DNA of 38,598 nt, taken from Gemmatimonadota bacterium (GTDB lineage Bacteria; Gemmatimonadota; Gemmatimonadetes; Longimicrobiales; Gaopeijiaceae). Both the position numbers and the translations under genes were made by a program. The DNA lies in the NCBI GenBank assembly GCA_022823145.1, contig JAJDXS010000002.1, forward strand, positions 1 to 38,598, given 5' to 3'. Under the pieces are notes generated by a model. That model was not told the DNA's origin. It saw nothing but the letters and a program-made list of their open reading frames with translations, and ran no database searches. Shown one piece after another: positions 8,859 through 18,277 of this stretch (the stretch's first letter is position 1; each line of letters starts with the position of its first letter).

Positions 8859-10103
8859 ATGCAGGTCGCCAGCGCCCTCGATGTGAACGCCATCAGACGG
8901 GACTTCCCGATCCTCGACCAGATCGTGGACGGAAAGCCGCTGGTGTACCTGGACAACGCCGCATCTTCCCAGAAGCCGCGGCAGGTCATCGAGGCGATCT
9001 CGCGCTACTACCTGCGGGACCACGCCAACGTTCACCGTGGCGTTCACGAACTCGCGCGGCGGGCGACCGAAGCCTACGAGAACAGCCGGACCCGTGTCGC
9101 CCGGTGGGTGAACGCCGGGGACGCGCACGAGATCGTATGGACCCGCGGGACGAGCGAAGCACTCAACCTGGTGGCCTTTTCGATCGGACAGGCTCGGGTC
9201 GGCCCCGGAGACGAGATCGTTCTCTCGGAGATGGAGCACCATTCCAACCTGGTTCCGTGGCAGCTCCTCGCGGCCCGCTCCGGCGCCCGGCTCCGGTACG
9301 TCGGGCTTACCGACGACGGGCACCTGCATCTCGACCAGCTCGAGGGTCTTCTCGGATCCCGCACCAGGGTCGTTTCCCTTCCGCACGTCTCCAACGCCCT
9401 CGGTACGATCAACCCCGTCCGCGACATCGGGGCCATGATCAGGAGCCGGAGCGGCGCGGTCTACATCCTGGACGGTGCCCAGGGCGCCCCGCATCTTCCC
9501 GTCGACGTCCGGGCGGTGGGGTGCGACTTCTACGCCTTCTCCGCTCACAAGATGTGCGGCCCGACGGGCATGGGGGCCCTGTGGGGAAGAAGGGAACTGC
9601 TGGAGGAGATGCCGCCCTACCAGGGGGGCGGGGAAATGATCGAAAAGGTGTCTCGACAATCGAGCACCTGGGCGGAGGTGCCTCACAAGTTCGAGGCGGG
9701 AACGCCCAACATTGCGGGTGCGGTAGGGATGGCCGCGGCGGCGGACTACCTGGAAGGCATCGGCCTCGACGCGATCCACGAACACGAGATGGCGCTGACC
9801 CGCACCGCAATGAGCCTGCTCGCCGAAGTGGACGGGCTCCGCATTCTCGGCCCGTCCAGCCCGGAAGAGCGGGCGGGAGTCATTCCCTTCGTCATCGACG
9901 GCACCTCAGCGCAGGACCTGGCGACCATCCTCGATGCGCAGGGTATCGCGGTGAGGGCCGGCCATCACTGCGCGCAGCTCGTTGTAGACCGTTACGGCCT
10001 GTCTGCGACGACCCGGGCATCCTTCTACCTTTACAACAGCAACGAAGAGGTGCACCGGCTGGCCGAAGGGGTGCGGACCGCGCGGGAATTCCTGCTTTCC
10101 TGA
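8859..10103 (+). CDS. sufS: Cysteine desulfurase SufS
   Basis: A 414-residue PLP enzyme that releases sulfur from cysteine as a persulfide for cluster assembly. The N-terminal FPILDQIVDGKPLVYLDNAASSQKP is diagnostic of the SufS/CsdA group. Lys231 in FSAHKMCGPTGMGALWG binds PLP, and Cys371 in RAGHHCAQ is the persulfide-carrying residue. The short cysteine loop is that of group II desulfurases, which need an activator such as SufE or SufU; neither is present in this window, so the partner must lie elsewhere. GAGAGGG precedes the ATG. It is the last gene of the suf operon. Confidence 0.96.
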   Translation: MQVASALDVNAIRRDFPILDQIVDGKPLVYLDNAASSQKPRQVIEAISRYYLRDHANVHRGVHELARRATEAYENSRTRVARWVNAGDAHEIVWTRGTSEALNLVAFSIGQARVGPGDEIVLSEMEHHSNLVPWQLLAARSGARLRYVGLTDDGHLHLDQLEGLLGSRTRVVSLPHVSNALGTINPVRDIGAMIRSRSGAVYILDGAQGAPHLPVDVRAVGCDFYAFSAHKMCGPTGMGALWGRRELLEEMPPYQGGGEMIEKVSRQSSTWAEVPHKFEAGTPNIAGAVGMAAAADYLEGIGLDAIHEHEMALTRTAMSLLAEVDGLRILGPSSPEERAGVIPFVIDGTSAQDLATILDAQGIAVRAGHHCAQLVVDRYGLSATTRASFYLYNSNEEVHRLAEGVRTAREFLLS

Positions 10104-10156
10104 ATCACGGCACCCCCGAAGCTCCACACCTGAACTTGAGAGAGAAGGGGAATCTC

Positions 10157-10825
10157 TTGTCCGCACCGACAGACCACACTCGTCCCGGGCTACCGCCCAT
10201 CGGCCCGTACCAATCGGGCATTCGCCGCAGCGCTTGTGCGCTCGCACTCCTCGCCCTGGCAACCGCTTGCGGCGGAGAAGCAGCAGAGGAAGCACCGCCC
10301 GAGCCCGACCCCTTCGTATCCACGGAGAGCCCTCGTGAATCGATGACGGAAGTGGACTACGGCGAGTTCGATCCGTCCGAGGTCGCGCTCAGCATGCCGT
10401 GGACCCGCAACACGATCTCCCGAGATCCGGACCCGGGGGACGCCCCCGCGCGCCTGACCGATGTGAGCACCTCCCGCTCCCGCGGCTACGACCGGGTCGT
10501 CTTCTCCTTCTCTCCGGCGCTGCCTGGATATCGGTTCACGCAAACGGCGGAATCCGGCGGCGGCTGTGATGGAACGGAACCGCTTTCCGATGCGCCGGGA
10601 CATGTTGTAGTCGAGTTCACGCGCGCGGTGTCCAATGAAGGCGGCTCGCCACTGGTCGGAGACCGAAACCGCTCAACCGACTTCCCTGCTCTGGCCAACG
10701 CGGCCCAGGCCTGCGATCAGGACGACACCGTCAGGTGGATCCTTGGCACAAGCGGGGTGGTAGACTACCGTATCATGGAGATCATGGGTGACCCGCGGCT
10801 GGTGGTGGATCTGCGTCACCCATAG
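10157..10825 (+). CDS. AMIN-like domain lipoprotein
   Basis: A 222-residue protein starting with TTG at 10157, supported by AGAGAAGGGG seven bases upstream. Its lipoprotein signal is CALALLALATAC-GG, with the lipid-anchored cysteine near residue 37. The mature part begins with an acidic, proline-rich linker. It then shows the pattern of the AMIN-like domain: SRGYDRVVFSFSPALPGYRFT, VVVEFTRAV, DYRIMEIMGDPRLVVDLRHP. Such domains are thought to bind cell-envelope polymers; no catalytic motif is present. It follows sufS by 53 bases but has no evident functional link to iron-sulfur assembly. The true frame is overlaid by a long spurious frame extending back through sufS. Confidence 0.8.
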   Translation: MSAPTDHTRPGLPPIGPYQSGIRRSACALALLALATACGGEAAEEAPPEPDPFVSTESPRESMTEVDYGEFDPSEVALSMPWTRNTISRDPDPGDAPARLTDVSTSRSRGYDRVVFSFSPALPGYRFTQTAESGGGCDGTEPLSDAPGHVVVEFTRAVSNEGGSPLVGDRNRSTDFPALANAAQACDQDDTVRWILGTSGVVDYRIMEIMGDPRLVVDLRHP

Positions 10826-10856
10826 CGGCCCTTTGCGGGACTGGAGCCAAGACGCT

Positions 10857-12134
10857 GTGACCCGGTTGCCGTCGAAGCAGGTGAGGCGTCTCAGCGCACT
10901 GTTGGGACTGCTTGCCCTCGCATCCTGCGGGGATGCGGCGACAACACTGCCCCCGGATCCGGTCCCTCCTGAGCCTCTCCTCCTGGCGGAATGCCGAAAC
11001 GGAATGGCCAACCAGTACCCGTGCAACGGCGTGGATCTGGTCTCGAAGCTCGAAATGCACCAGATCGGTGCCGAATCGACGGTCAGCGACCTCTGGGGGT
11101 GGACCGATCCGGCAACCGGAACGGAGTGGACACTGGTCGGGCATTCCAGCGGCACCTCCTTCGTGGGGCTCCTGGATCCCCGGAAGCCCTTCTACGCCGG
11201 TGTGCTGCCCATGACCGATGGTGCAAGTTCCAGCGTCTGGCGCGACATCAAGGTCTACAGGAACCACGCCTTCATCGTGTCGGACGGCGCCGGACCCCAC
11301 GGCGTGCAGGTATTCGACCTCACGCAACTGCGCAGTGTCAGCAACGCGCCGGCCACTTTCACGGCGTCCGCGCACTACGACAATGTCGCCAGCGCGCACA
11401 ACATCGTCATCAACGAGGAGACGGGGTTCGCCTACGTCGTGGGCAGCAACAGCGGCGGCGAGACCTGTGGTGGCGGCCTTCACATGATCGATGTTCGCGC
11501 GCCCGGCAACCCAGTGTTTGCCGGCTGCTTCTCCGACCCGAATACCGGGCTTTCGCAGACCGGGTACACGCACGACGCCATGTGCGTGGTCTACGACGGA
11601 CCCGACGCCGAATACCGGGGCCGGGAACTCTGTTTCGGAGCCAACGAGACCGCGCTGAGCATCGCCGACGTTTCCGACAAGGAGTCGCCGACCGCGGTCT
11701 CCGCCACTCGCTATCCGCTCTCGGGGTACACCCATCAGGTCTGGCTCGATGCCGCCCACGAGTACCTGTACATGAACGACGAGTTCGACGAGTTCGACGC
11801 CTTCTCGCAGACCAGAACCCTGGTCTGGGACGTCAAGGAACTCGATGACCCCATCCTGGCCACCGAATTCCTCGGGGCGACCCCCGCAACCGACCACAAC
11901 CTCTACGTCCGCGGAGACCTGCTATACCAGTCGAACTACCGCGCCGGACTGCGGATCCTCAACATCGAGGACCGGGAGAATCCTCGCGAGGTGGCCTACT
12001 TCGACGTGGAGCCCGCCGACGACCTGCCCGGCTTCGAGGGGACCTGGAGCAACTACCCGTTCTTCGCGAGCAGAATCATCCCTGTGACCTCCATGAGCGG
12101 GGGCGTATTATTCCTCAGACTCTCCGGAAACTGA
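10857..12134 (+). CDS. Choice-of-anchor B family lipoprotein with LVIVD-type beta-propeller
   Basis: A 425-residue protein. I chose GTG 10857, with GGAG ten bases upstream and 31 bases after the previous stop. It gives a clean lipoprotein signal ending in GLLALASC-GD. The body is a chain of LVIVD-like propeller blades: FVGLLDPRKPFYAGVLP, GVQVFDLTQLRSVSNAPATF, LHMIDVRAPGNPVFAGCFS, TALSIADVSDKESPTAVSA, TLVWDVKELDDPILATEF and GLRILNIEDRENPREVAYFD. The HxxGYTHDAMCVVYDGPDAEYRGRELCFGANE-type block is typical of the choice-of-anchor B family, which is surface exposed and of unknown function. The longer frame from 10788 overlaps the preceding gene and would bury the signal peptide. Confidence 0.85.
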   Translation: MTRLPSKQVRRLSALLGLLALASCGDAATTLPPDPVPPEPLLLAECRNGMANQYPCNGVDLVSKLEMHQIGAESTVSDLWGWTDPATGTEWTLVGHSSGTSFVGLLDPRKPFYAGVLPMTDGASSSVWRDIKVYRNHAFIVSDGAGPHGVQVFDLTQLRSVSNAPATFTASAHYDNVASAHNIVINEETGFAYVVGSNSGGETCGGGLHMIDVRAPGNPVFAGCFSDPNTGLSQTGYTHDAMCVVYDGPDAEYRGRELCFGANETALSIADVSDKESPTAVSATRYPLSGYTHQVWLDAAHEYLYMNDEFDEFDAFSQTRTLVWDVKELDDPILATEFLGATPATDHNLYVRGDLLYQSNYRAGLRILNIEDRENPREVAYFDVEPADDLPGFEGTWSNYPFFASRIIPVTSMSGGVLFLRLSGN

Positions 12135-12206
12135 CGCCCGCGCGGGAGTCTGACCAACGCTGATCCCGACCTCCCAATGGATGGCCGGACTGCCCTGGAG
12201 GTGAGC

Positions 12207-13853
12207 ATGAAACCGACGTTCCCTGCCCCCGGTGTACCCGTTGACCGCAGTGCATGTTGGATTTCCCTGATCGCTCTGGTGGCCGCGTGCGGCGGCAACG
12301 ACGGCAGCGCCGACTTGCTTCTGGCCGGAGGTTCGGTCCTGGACGGCAGCGGGAGCGAGCCCGTGGTCGCCGATGTCGCGGTTGCCGGAGACCGCATTGT
12401 GTTTGTGGGCGACGCGGCCGCGGCCGGGATGACCGCCGCCGATACTGTCGACGTGACGGGGCTGGCGGTCACGCCCGGCTTCATCGACATGCACTCGCAC
12501 GCCGAGTTGGGGAGCGAACACGGACGCGACGCGCGCGCCTTCCTCTTTCAGGGGATCACGACCGTGGCGCTGGGCCTGGACGGGGGTGGCAGCGCGGAGG
12601 TCGGTGCGCAACTGGCAGCCTGGGAGGAGGACGGAATCGGCGTGAACGCGTTCCTCTTCGTGGGGCACAACTCGGTGCGGGCGTGGGTTATGGGGATGGA
12701 GAACCGCGCACCCACTCCCACGGAGCTGGACGAGATGAGGGGACTGGTGCGCCAGGGCATGGAGGAGGGCGCGTACGGGCTGTCGTCGGGGCTGTTCTAC
12801 CTGCCTGGCAACTACGCCGAGACGGAGGAAGTCATCGAGCTGAACCGTGTCGCCGCAGAGTACCCCGGAGCCATTTACGACACCCACGACCGCGATCTTG
12901 GGGCGGCCTATCCGCCCTTTGGCTATCTCGAGTCCATCGCCGAGGGCATCAGGATCGGCGAAGAAGCGGGGACCAGGGTCATCTTCAGCCACTTCAACGC
13001 CCAGGGGGCCCACAACTACGGGCGCGCGCCCGAGGGAGCCGCGCTGATCGAAGCCGCGCGGGCCCGGGGGGTCGAAGTCGCGGGGGCGCATCATTCGTAC
13101 ACCGCCACGCAGTCGAACCTGCGCTCGTACACGATTCCGGGCTGGGCCGCAGCCGGGGGCGACGCGGCGATGGTGCGCCGCTTCGACCACCCCGACACGG
13201 TGCGGATCATCGATGCGCAGACGCGGGAGATGCTGACGATTCGGGGAGGCGCCGACCGCATTCTCTTCGCAGACCGGCGCCCCGACCTGAACGGCAGGAC
13301 GCTGCAGCAGTTGGCGGACGAGTGGGGGCTGGACGCCCCTGCGGCCGCCCGCCGCATCCTGCGCGACGGGAATGCCGCGGTGATGAATCTGGGACTCTAC
13401 GACGGCGAGAACCTCCGCTATCTGGCGCAGCGGGACTGGATGATGACCTGTACCGACGGCCGGGACCCGGGCCCGACGCGCCCCGTCACGCACCCCCGCG
13501 CGTTCGGCTCGTTTACCAGGAAGATTCGTGACCTGGTGCTGGACGAACAGCTGATCACGCTGCCGTTCACGGTGCGCTCCATGACCGGCCTCGCGGCCGA
13601 CTTCCTCGAATGGGACGATCGCGGGTATCTTCGCGAGGGGTACGCCGCCGACATCACCGTTCTGGACCTGGAGGCCGTGGACGACATGGCGACCTACGAG
13701 AACCCACACCAGTACTCGCGCGGGACGGTGCACGTGCTCGTAAACGGGGCATTCGCGGTGCGCGACGGCGAGGCCACGATGGCCCTCGCGGGGCGTCCGC
13801 TCCTTCGCGGCGGCGTGGTGTACGGCGGCGAGGTCTCCGATGGCGGGCAGTGA
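12207..13853 (+). CDS. D-aminoacylase-like amidohydrolase, lipoprotein
   Basis: A 548-residue metal-dependent amidohydrolase related to N-acyl-D-amino-acid deacylases. A lipoprotein signal (LIALVAAC-GG, Cys28) predicts an anchored, periplasmic enzyme. Motifs are ADLLLAGGSVLDGSG, PGFIDMHSHAE with metal ligands His97 and His99, GAYGLSSGLFYLPGNYAETEEVIEL, RVIFSHFNAQG and a late TDGRDPGPTRPVTHPRAFG with the catalytic-type Asp. In classical D-aminoacylases a cysteine follows GITTVVVGN; here the stretch reads GITTVALGLDGGGS, so that metal-bridging cysteine is absent. The substrate is therefore uncertain. GGAGGTGA precedes ATG 12207. The gene overlaps the enoyl-CoA hydratase gene by 14 bases, implying joint expression. 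Confidence 0.85.
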   Translation: MKPTFPAPGVPVDRSACWISLIALVAACGGNDGSADLLLAGGSVLDGSGSEPVVADVAVAGDRIVFVGDAAAAGMTAADTVDVTGLAVTPGFIDMHSHAELGSEHGRDARAFLFQGITTVALGLDGGGSAEVGAQLAAWEEDGIGVNAFLFVGHNSVRAWVMGMENRAPTPTELDEMRGLVRQGMEEGAYGLSSGLFYLPGNYAETEEVIELNRVAAEYPGAIYDTHDRDLGAAYPPFGYLESIAEGIRIGEEAGTRVIFSHFNAQGAHNYGRAPEGAALIEAARARGVEVAGAHHSYTATQSNLRSYTIPGWAAAGGDAAMVRRFDHPDTVRIIDAQTREMLTIRGGADRILFADRRPDLNGRTLQQLADEWGLDAPAAARRILRDGNAAVMNLGLYDGENLRYLAQRDWMMTCTDGRDPGPTRPVTHPRAFGSFTRKIRDLVLDEQLITLPFTVRSMTGLAADFLEWDDRGYLREGYAADITVLDLEAVDDMATYENPHQYSRGTVHVLVNGAFAVRDGEATMALAGRPLLRGGVVYGGEVSDGGQ

Positions 13854-14625
13854 GGTCCTTGCGTCGCGGGACGGCGCGCTGATGATCCTTACGCTGAACC
13901 GGCCCCACCGCCTGAACGCGGTCAACGTCGGGCTGTACGAGGGCCTGGTGCGCGAGCTGGAGGGCGCCGAGGCGGACGGCGACATCCGCTGCGTGGTGCT
14001 GACCGGTGCCGGGCGCGCCTTCTGTGCGGGCGCCGATCTCAAGGAGCACCGCGACAGGGACCCGACGATGGAGGAGCGGCGCCATTACGCCGGCATCGCG
14101 CAGCGCGCCAACCACCTCATCCAGACGATCGGCACGCCGGTGGTCGCGGCGGTGAACGGGCACGCGATCGGCGCGGGGCTGGAGCTGGCCCTTTCGGCGG
14201 ACCTCGCCATCGTGGCCGAGGAGGCGAAGCTGCGCCTGCCCGAGGTCGCGCTGGGGACTTTTGTGGGCGGTGGGGCCGTGTACACCCTGTCCGACCGGGT
14301 AGGCGTGCCCAAGGCGCGCGAGATCATCTACCTGGGCGATTTCTTCTCGGGCGTGGATGCGGCCGCCTGGGGCGTCCTCAACCGCGCGGTGCCGGCTGAC
14401 GAGGTTCTGCCCGAGGCGAGGCAGTTGGCACGACGTCTCGCCCGGCGCGCGCCCATCCCGCTGGCTGCCGTGAAACGCCTGATCGGCCCCGCGGCGACCA
14501 TGTCCCGGGAAGAGGCGCTCGAACGTGAGCAGGTCGTCCTGGAGGAGATCTTCGGCACCTCCGACTGGCGCGAGGGTCTCACGGCGTTTCACGAGAAGCG
14601 ACGTCCCGACTACAAGGGGAGATGA
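13840..14625 (+). CDS. Enoyl-CoA hydratase/isomerase family protein
   Basis: A 261-residue crotonase-fold enzyme, probably hydrating a 2-enoyl-CoA. The oxyanion hole is built from AFCAGADLKEH (residues 60-70) and HAIGAGLELALSADLAI (108-124). Both catalytic glutamates of true hydratases are present, Glu115 in GLELA and Glu135 in LPEVALG. The C-terminal FHEKRRPDYKGR is the usual EKRxPxF/YxG tail. The start codon lies within the end of the amidohydrolase gene and the stop overlaps the next start by four bases (14622-14625), so it belongs to a tightly packed three-gene unit with the amidohydrolase and the acyl-CoA synthetase. The acyl chain used cannot be deduced. Confidence 0.92.
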   Translation: MAGSEVLASRDGALMILTLNRPHRLNAVNVGLYEGLVRELEGAEADGDIRCVVLTGAGRAFCAGADLKEHRDRDPTMEERRHYAGIAQRANHLIQTIGTPVVAAVNGHAIGAGLELALSADLAIVAEEAKLRLPEVALGTFVGGGAVYTLSDRVGVPKAREIIYLGDFFSGVDAAAWGVLNRAVPADEVLPEARQLARRLARRAPIPLAAVKRLIGPAATMSREEALEREQVVLEEIFGTSDWREGLTAFHEKRRPDYKGR

Positions 14626-16784
14626 CGCTCGAACGCGTTTTCGAGCCTTGCTCGATCGCGGTCGTGGGGGCCAGCGCCAACCCCACGAAGCGAGGCCACC
14701 AGATCCTCCGCGCCCTGGGAGAGTCCGGGTACGCGGGACGCGTCTACGCGGTGAACCGGGGCGGTGGCAGCATCCTCGGGCAGCCGGTCTACAGGGCGGT
14801 GGCGGAGCTGCCGGAAGCGGCTGACCTGGCCGTGATCTGCACGCCGGCGGTCACCGCGCCCGATCTCGTGCGTGCGTGCGGCGAGCGTGGGATCGTGGGC
14901 GCGGTGGTGCTGGCGGTCGGGTTCGGCGAGTCCGGGGCAGATGGGGCGCGGCTGGAAGCCCGGCTGCGAGACGCGGCGAGGGAGGGCGGGGTGCGTGTCG
15001 TCGGACCGAACACTTCCGGGCTGCTCAACCTGCCCAGGGGCGTCAACCTGATCGGGGCACGGGGGGTGCGGCCCGGGGGAATCGCGCTCCTGGTGCAGTC
15101 TGGCAACATTGCGCTCGATCTCATGACGCAGATAACCGAACAAACGCGCATGGGCATCTCGATCTGCGCCGGTCTCGGCAACGAGGCGGACGTGGGGTTC
15201 GGCGAAGTGCTCCAGTACCTGGGCGGCCACGACGACACGCAGGTCGTCATCGCGCACATCGAGGGCTGCAGGGACTCGCGCGCGCTTCTGGCCGCGGCAT
15301 CGGTGGTCACACGGCGGAAGCCCGTGGTGGTCATCAAGTCCGGCCGGACGGCCGCCGGTGCCCACGCGGCACTTTCGCACACGGGCGCGGTTGCGGGCCC
15401 CTACGATCGCCTGCGGGCCGGGTTTGCCCAGGCAGGCGTGGTCGAGGTCGGGCGCAGCGACGAACTGCTTCACGTGGCGGCCACTCTGGGATCGCAACTT
15501 CCCGGGCCGCCGGGAACCGGGGTCACCATCCTGTCGGACGGCGGGGGCCAGAGTACGCTGGTGGTGGACACGCTGCAGGAGATGGGTGTGCCCCTCGCCA
15601 GCCTCGCGCCGGCGACATCCGCGGAGTTGCGCAACCGGCTCGGACCGGCCGCCGCCGTGCGCACTCCGGTCGATGTCGCCGGAGCCGCGGATGCGGATCC
15701 GGGGGCCTTCGCGCGCACCCTGGAGGTGCTGGCCGCCGATCCGGCCGTGGGAGTGGTGCTCCTGGTCGGCCTGTTCGGGGGCTACGGTATCCGCTTTTCG
15801 GAGACGCTCGCGGAAGTCGAGACCGAAGCGGCCAGGTCGATGGCAACCAGGATGCGCGCGCTGGGCAAGGGGCTCGTCGTCCATTCCCAGTACGCGTCGC
15901 ATTCCAGCGCGGCGCTGGATGCACTTCGCGAGGCCCGGGTTCCCGTGATCGGGTCGCTGGAGGTTGCGTGCCGGGCGGCGGCGGAGCTGCAGCGGCGCGG
16001 TGAGAGGCTCAATGCGCCGCGACAATACTGGCGCCCCGACCCGGTGGCGATCGCATCACCGCATCATGTCATCGTGACATCGCGGCGGGAGGGACGCGTC
16101 ACCCTCACGGAAGCCGAGTCGCGCGCGCTCCTCGAGGAGGCAGGGCTGGAGTTTGCATCGATGGAGGCTGCGAGGTCAGCCGAGGAAGCCGCCGAAGCAG
16201 CCTCGCGCACCGGCGGCCCGGTCGCCGTCAAGCTTCTTTCGCGACACATCACCCACAAGTCGGACGCCGGCGGCGTGATGCTCGACGTGGCCGGCGAAGA
16301 CGAGGCCCGCACCGCCTTCGAGAGCATCACCGCAAACGCCCGCATGTACGCACGCTCGCGGGGGCTTCCACCAGAGGACTACGGTGCCACCGTGTCGCCC
16401 ATGTTTCCGGCCCCGGTCGCCGAACTGCTGGTGGGCGCGTACCGCGATCCCCAACTCGGACCCGTGCTGACGGTGGGAGCCGGTGGCGTGTGGGTCGAGG
16501 TATTGCGCGACGTGGCACACCGTGTACTGCCGGTCGACGAGGCCGAACTGGAAGCCGCGATCGGGGAGCTGCGAATCAGCGCGCTGCTGGCCGGCGCGCG
16601 CGGTGGCACCGCCGTGCAGCTCGGCCCGATTGTCCGGGCGGGTGCGGCGGTTGCCGAGTGCGCCATGCGTTGGCCGGACGTCGCAGAGGTCGAGGTCAAC
16701 CCGCTTTTCGTCTACCCGGACCGCACCGTGCCGGTGGACGCGAGGGTGGTGCTGGGGAGCGAGATTCAACGTCCGCGGCCCTGA
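14622..16784 (+). CDS. ADP-forming acetate/acyl-CoA synthetase (fused alpha and beta)
   Basis: A 720-residue protein of the nucleoside-diphosphate-forming acyl-CoA synthetase group. The N-terminal CoA-binding Rossmann domain starts with LERVFEPCSIAVVGASANPTKRGHQILRAL. The succinyl-CoA-ligase-like domains follow, with VRVVGPNTSGLLN, GIALLVQSGNIALDLM and the phosphohistidine loop GAHAALSHTGAVAG (His253). From about residue 485 comes an ATP-grasp domain (LTEAESRALLEEAGLEF, GPVAVKLLSRHITHKSDAGGVMLDV, PQLGPVLTVGAGGVWVEVLRD, EVEVNPLFVYP). The reaction interconverts acyl-CoA, ADP and phosphate with acid, ATP and CoA. Coupling to the hydratase gene suggests a chain-shortened or branched acid as substrate. 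Confidence 0.9.
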   Translation: MTLERVFEPCSIAVVGASANPTKRGHQILRALGESGYAGRVYAVNRGGGSILGQPVYRAVAELPEAADLAVICTPAVTAPDLVRACGERGIVGAVVLAVGFGESGADGARLEARLRDAAREGGVRVVGPNTSGLLNLPRGVNLIGARGVRPGGIALLVQSGNIALDLMTQITEQTRMGISICAGLGNEADVGFGEVLQYLGGHDDTQVVIAHIEGCRDSRALLAAASVVTRRKPVVVIKSGRTAAGAHAALSHTGAVAGPYDRLRAGFAQAGVVEVGRSDELLHVAATLGSQLPGPPGTGVTILSDGGGQSTLVVDTLQEMGVPLASLAPATSAELRNRLGPAAAVRTPVDVAGAADADPGAFARTLEVLAADPAVGVVLLVGLFGGYGIRFSETLAEVETEAARSMATRMRALGKGLVVHSQYASHSSAALDALREARVPVIGSLEVACRAAAELQRRGERLNAPRQYWRPDPVAIASPHHVIVTSRREGRVTLTEAESRALLEEAGLEFASMEAARSAEEAAEAASRTGGPVAVKLLSRHITHKSDAGGVMLDVAGEDEARTAFESITANARMYARSRGLPPEDYGATVSPMFPAPVAELLVGAYRDPQLGPVLTVGAGGVWVEVLRDVAHRVLPVDEAELEAAIGELRISALLAGARGGTAVQLGPIVRAGAAVAECAMRWPDVAEVEVNPLFVYPDRTVPVDARVVLGSEIQRPRP

Positions 16785-16799
16785 CCGCCGCCCCGCGCT

Positions 16800-18119
16800 T
16801 CAGGGTTGCAGCGCCACCTTCACCGCGCCGCTGCGGCGGTGGTCGTGCGCGGAGCGCAGCGCATCGCGGTACTGCTCCAGCGGGTATACGTGGGTGACCA
16901 GGTCGCCCAGGGCGCGGGGGTCGTCCCGCATCCGGGCCAGGGCGACTTCGAACGTGTGTACCCGGCGCCCCTCCCACTCTTCGGCGCCGTAGCCCACGTA
17001 TCCCTGCAGCCGCAGCTCCTTCGCCCACAGAAAGGTCAGGTCCAGCTTGCGGATCTGTCCCGCGCATCCCAGCACCACGATCCGCCCCCGGGCCGAAGCG
17101 AAGCCGAGCGACTGCGCCAGACTGGGCTGGTTGCCCACGCAGTCGAAGACCAGGTCGAATCCGCCGCCCGCATAGACCTCGGGCCCAACGACGGGCATGT
17201 ACGCCCGCGCCCCCGTGTCGACCAGCGCCTGCCTCGCCTCGTCGCCCGGCGTGATCGTCTCGTCGGCCCCCAGCGCCGCCGCCAGCTCAACCTCGTGCGG
17301 ACGCTTGGCCTGCGCCACCAGCCGACCCTCGTAGCCCAGCGTGCGCAGCGCCCAGATCGTGCCGAATGCGATCGCCCCGCTCCCGATCACGAGAATCGGC
17401 CCGGGCGATCGCAGCGCACCGCTCTGCAGCACGCCGTGCACACCGATCGACAGCGGTTCCGTCAGCACGGCCACCCGGTCGGGCACGTCATCGGGGACCG
17501 TGAAGACCTGCCGCCTGTGGGCGATCATCTCCTCGCCCCATCCGCCCGCGAGGTCGCGGTGGTAGCCGATCGTCAGGCCGGGTGCCAGTGGCCGGCCAAC
17601 GTCCCGCGCAACACCCGGGCCCCGCTCCGCAGCCAGGTGCCCGCCAGCGTCCGGCGTGGGATGGGCGTCTCCCGCAGGCGCACCCTCTTCACCCGACAGC
17701 TCGCAGGTCGAGTGGAGGCCGGCGACGCACGAAGGACACCAGGCTTTCTCCTCCCAACCACGGACTTCGCAGTGCAGCATCGGATCGATCACGACCCGAT
17801 CGCCCGGCGCGACATGCCCGACGCCGGGCCCGACCTCCACCACGCGCCCCAGGACTTCGTGTCCCAGAATCGCGGGGAACGACCCGAAGGGTTCCATCGC
17901 GGGACTCGACTTGTACGAGACGTTCCCCAGGTCGCTGCCGCAGATCCCGCAGAGGAGCACCTCGACGCGCACCCAGTCGTCTCCCGGAAGCTCCGGCCGC
18001 GGCCGCTCGACCAGCCCCAGTCGCGACGCCCGCCCGTACACGAACGCATCGCTGAACCGCCCCAGCGTCTTCGCCAGGATGAACCCGGGGATGGTTACGT
18101 TAAACTCGATGGCTTTCAC
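16800..18119 (-). CDS. Zinc-dependent medium-chain alcohol dehydrogenase
   Basis: A 439-residue MDR-superfamily dehydrogenase, longer than the usual 350. The GroES-like half has the catalytic zinc ligands Cys60 (LCGICGSD) and His87-Glu88 (ILGHEVLGRVVEVG). A cysteine group at 117, 128, 131 and 139 (WCPSCVAGLHSTCE) could hold a structural zinc. An inserted Gly/Pro-rich loop (about 140-180) accounts for part of the extra length. The NAD(P)-binding fold shows ILVIGSGAIAFGTIWALRTLG and DLVFDCVGNQPSLAQSLGFASARGRIVVLGCAG. The start is GTG 18119 behind GGGAG. It diverges from the thiolase and converges on the acyl-CoA synthetase. The substrate is unknown; the neighbourhood suggests fatty-acid or side-chain catabolism. 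Confidence 0.88.
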   Translation of the reverse strand: MKAIEFNVTIPGFILAKTLGRFSDAFVYGRASRLGLVERPRPELPGDDWVRVEVLLCGICGSDLGNVSYKSSPAMEPFGSFPAILGHEVLGRVVEVGPGVGHVAPGDRVVIDPMLHCEVRGWEEKAWCPSCVAGLHSTCELSGEEGAPAGDAHPTPDAGGHLAAERGPGVARDVGRPLAPGLTIGYHRDLAGGWGEEMIAHRRQVFTVPDDVPDRVAVLTEPLSIGVHGVLQSGALRSPGPILVIGSGAIAFGTIWALRTLGYEGRLVAQAKRPHEVELAAALGADETITPGDEARQALVDTGARAYMPVVGPEVYAGGGFDLVFDCVGNQPSLAQSLGFASARGRIVVLGCAGQIRKLDLTFLWAKELRLQGYVGYGAEEWEGRRVHTFEVALARMRDDPRALGDLVTHVYPLEQYRDALRSAHDHRRSGAVKVALQP

Positions 18120-18277
18120 TGGGGCTCCCGTTCCCTTGCTCCGGCGTTGCCTAATGCGGGATGTGAGGATCGCGGTTCACGGCGCGTCCACCGGCCGGAC
18201 TCAACCTGGTAAGGTGGCGTGCGGGCGCGCCTGCGGGAAGGTGGCGGCCGCTTCACCTCCGGCCATCGGGGCACAGA

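Noticed and set aside
9104..10156. N-terminal part of a 573-codon frame through sufS
   Set aside because: It is out of frame with the conserved desulfurase; only the part from 10157 is a plausible protein.
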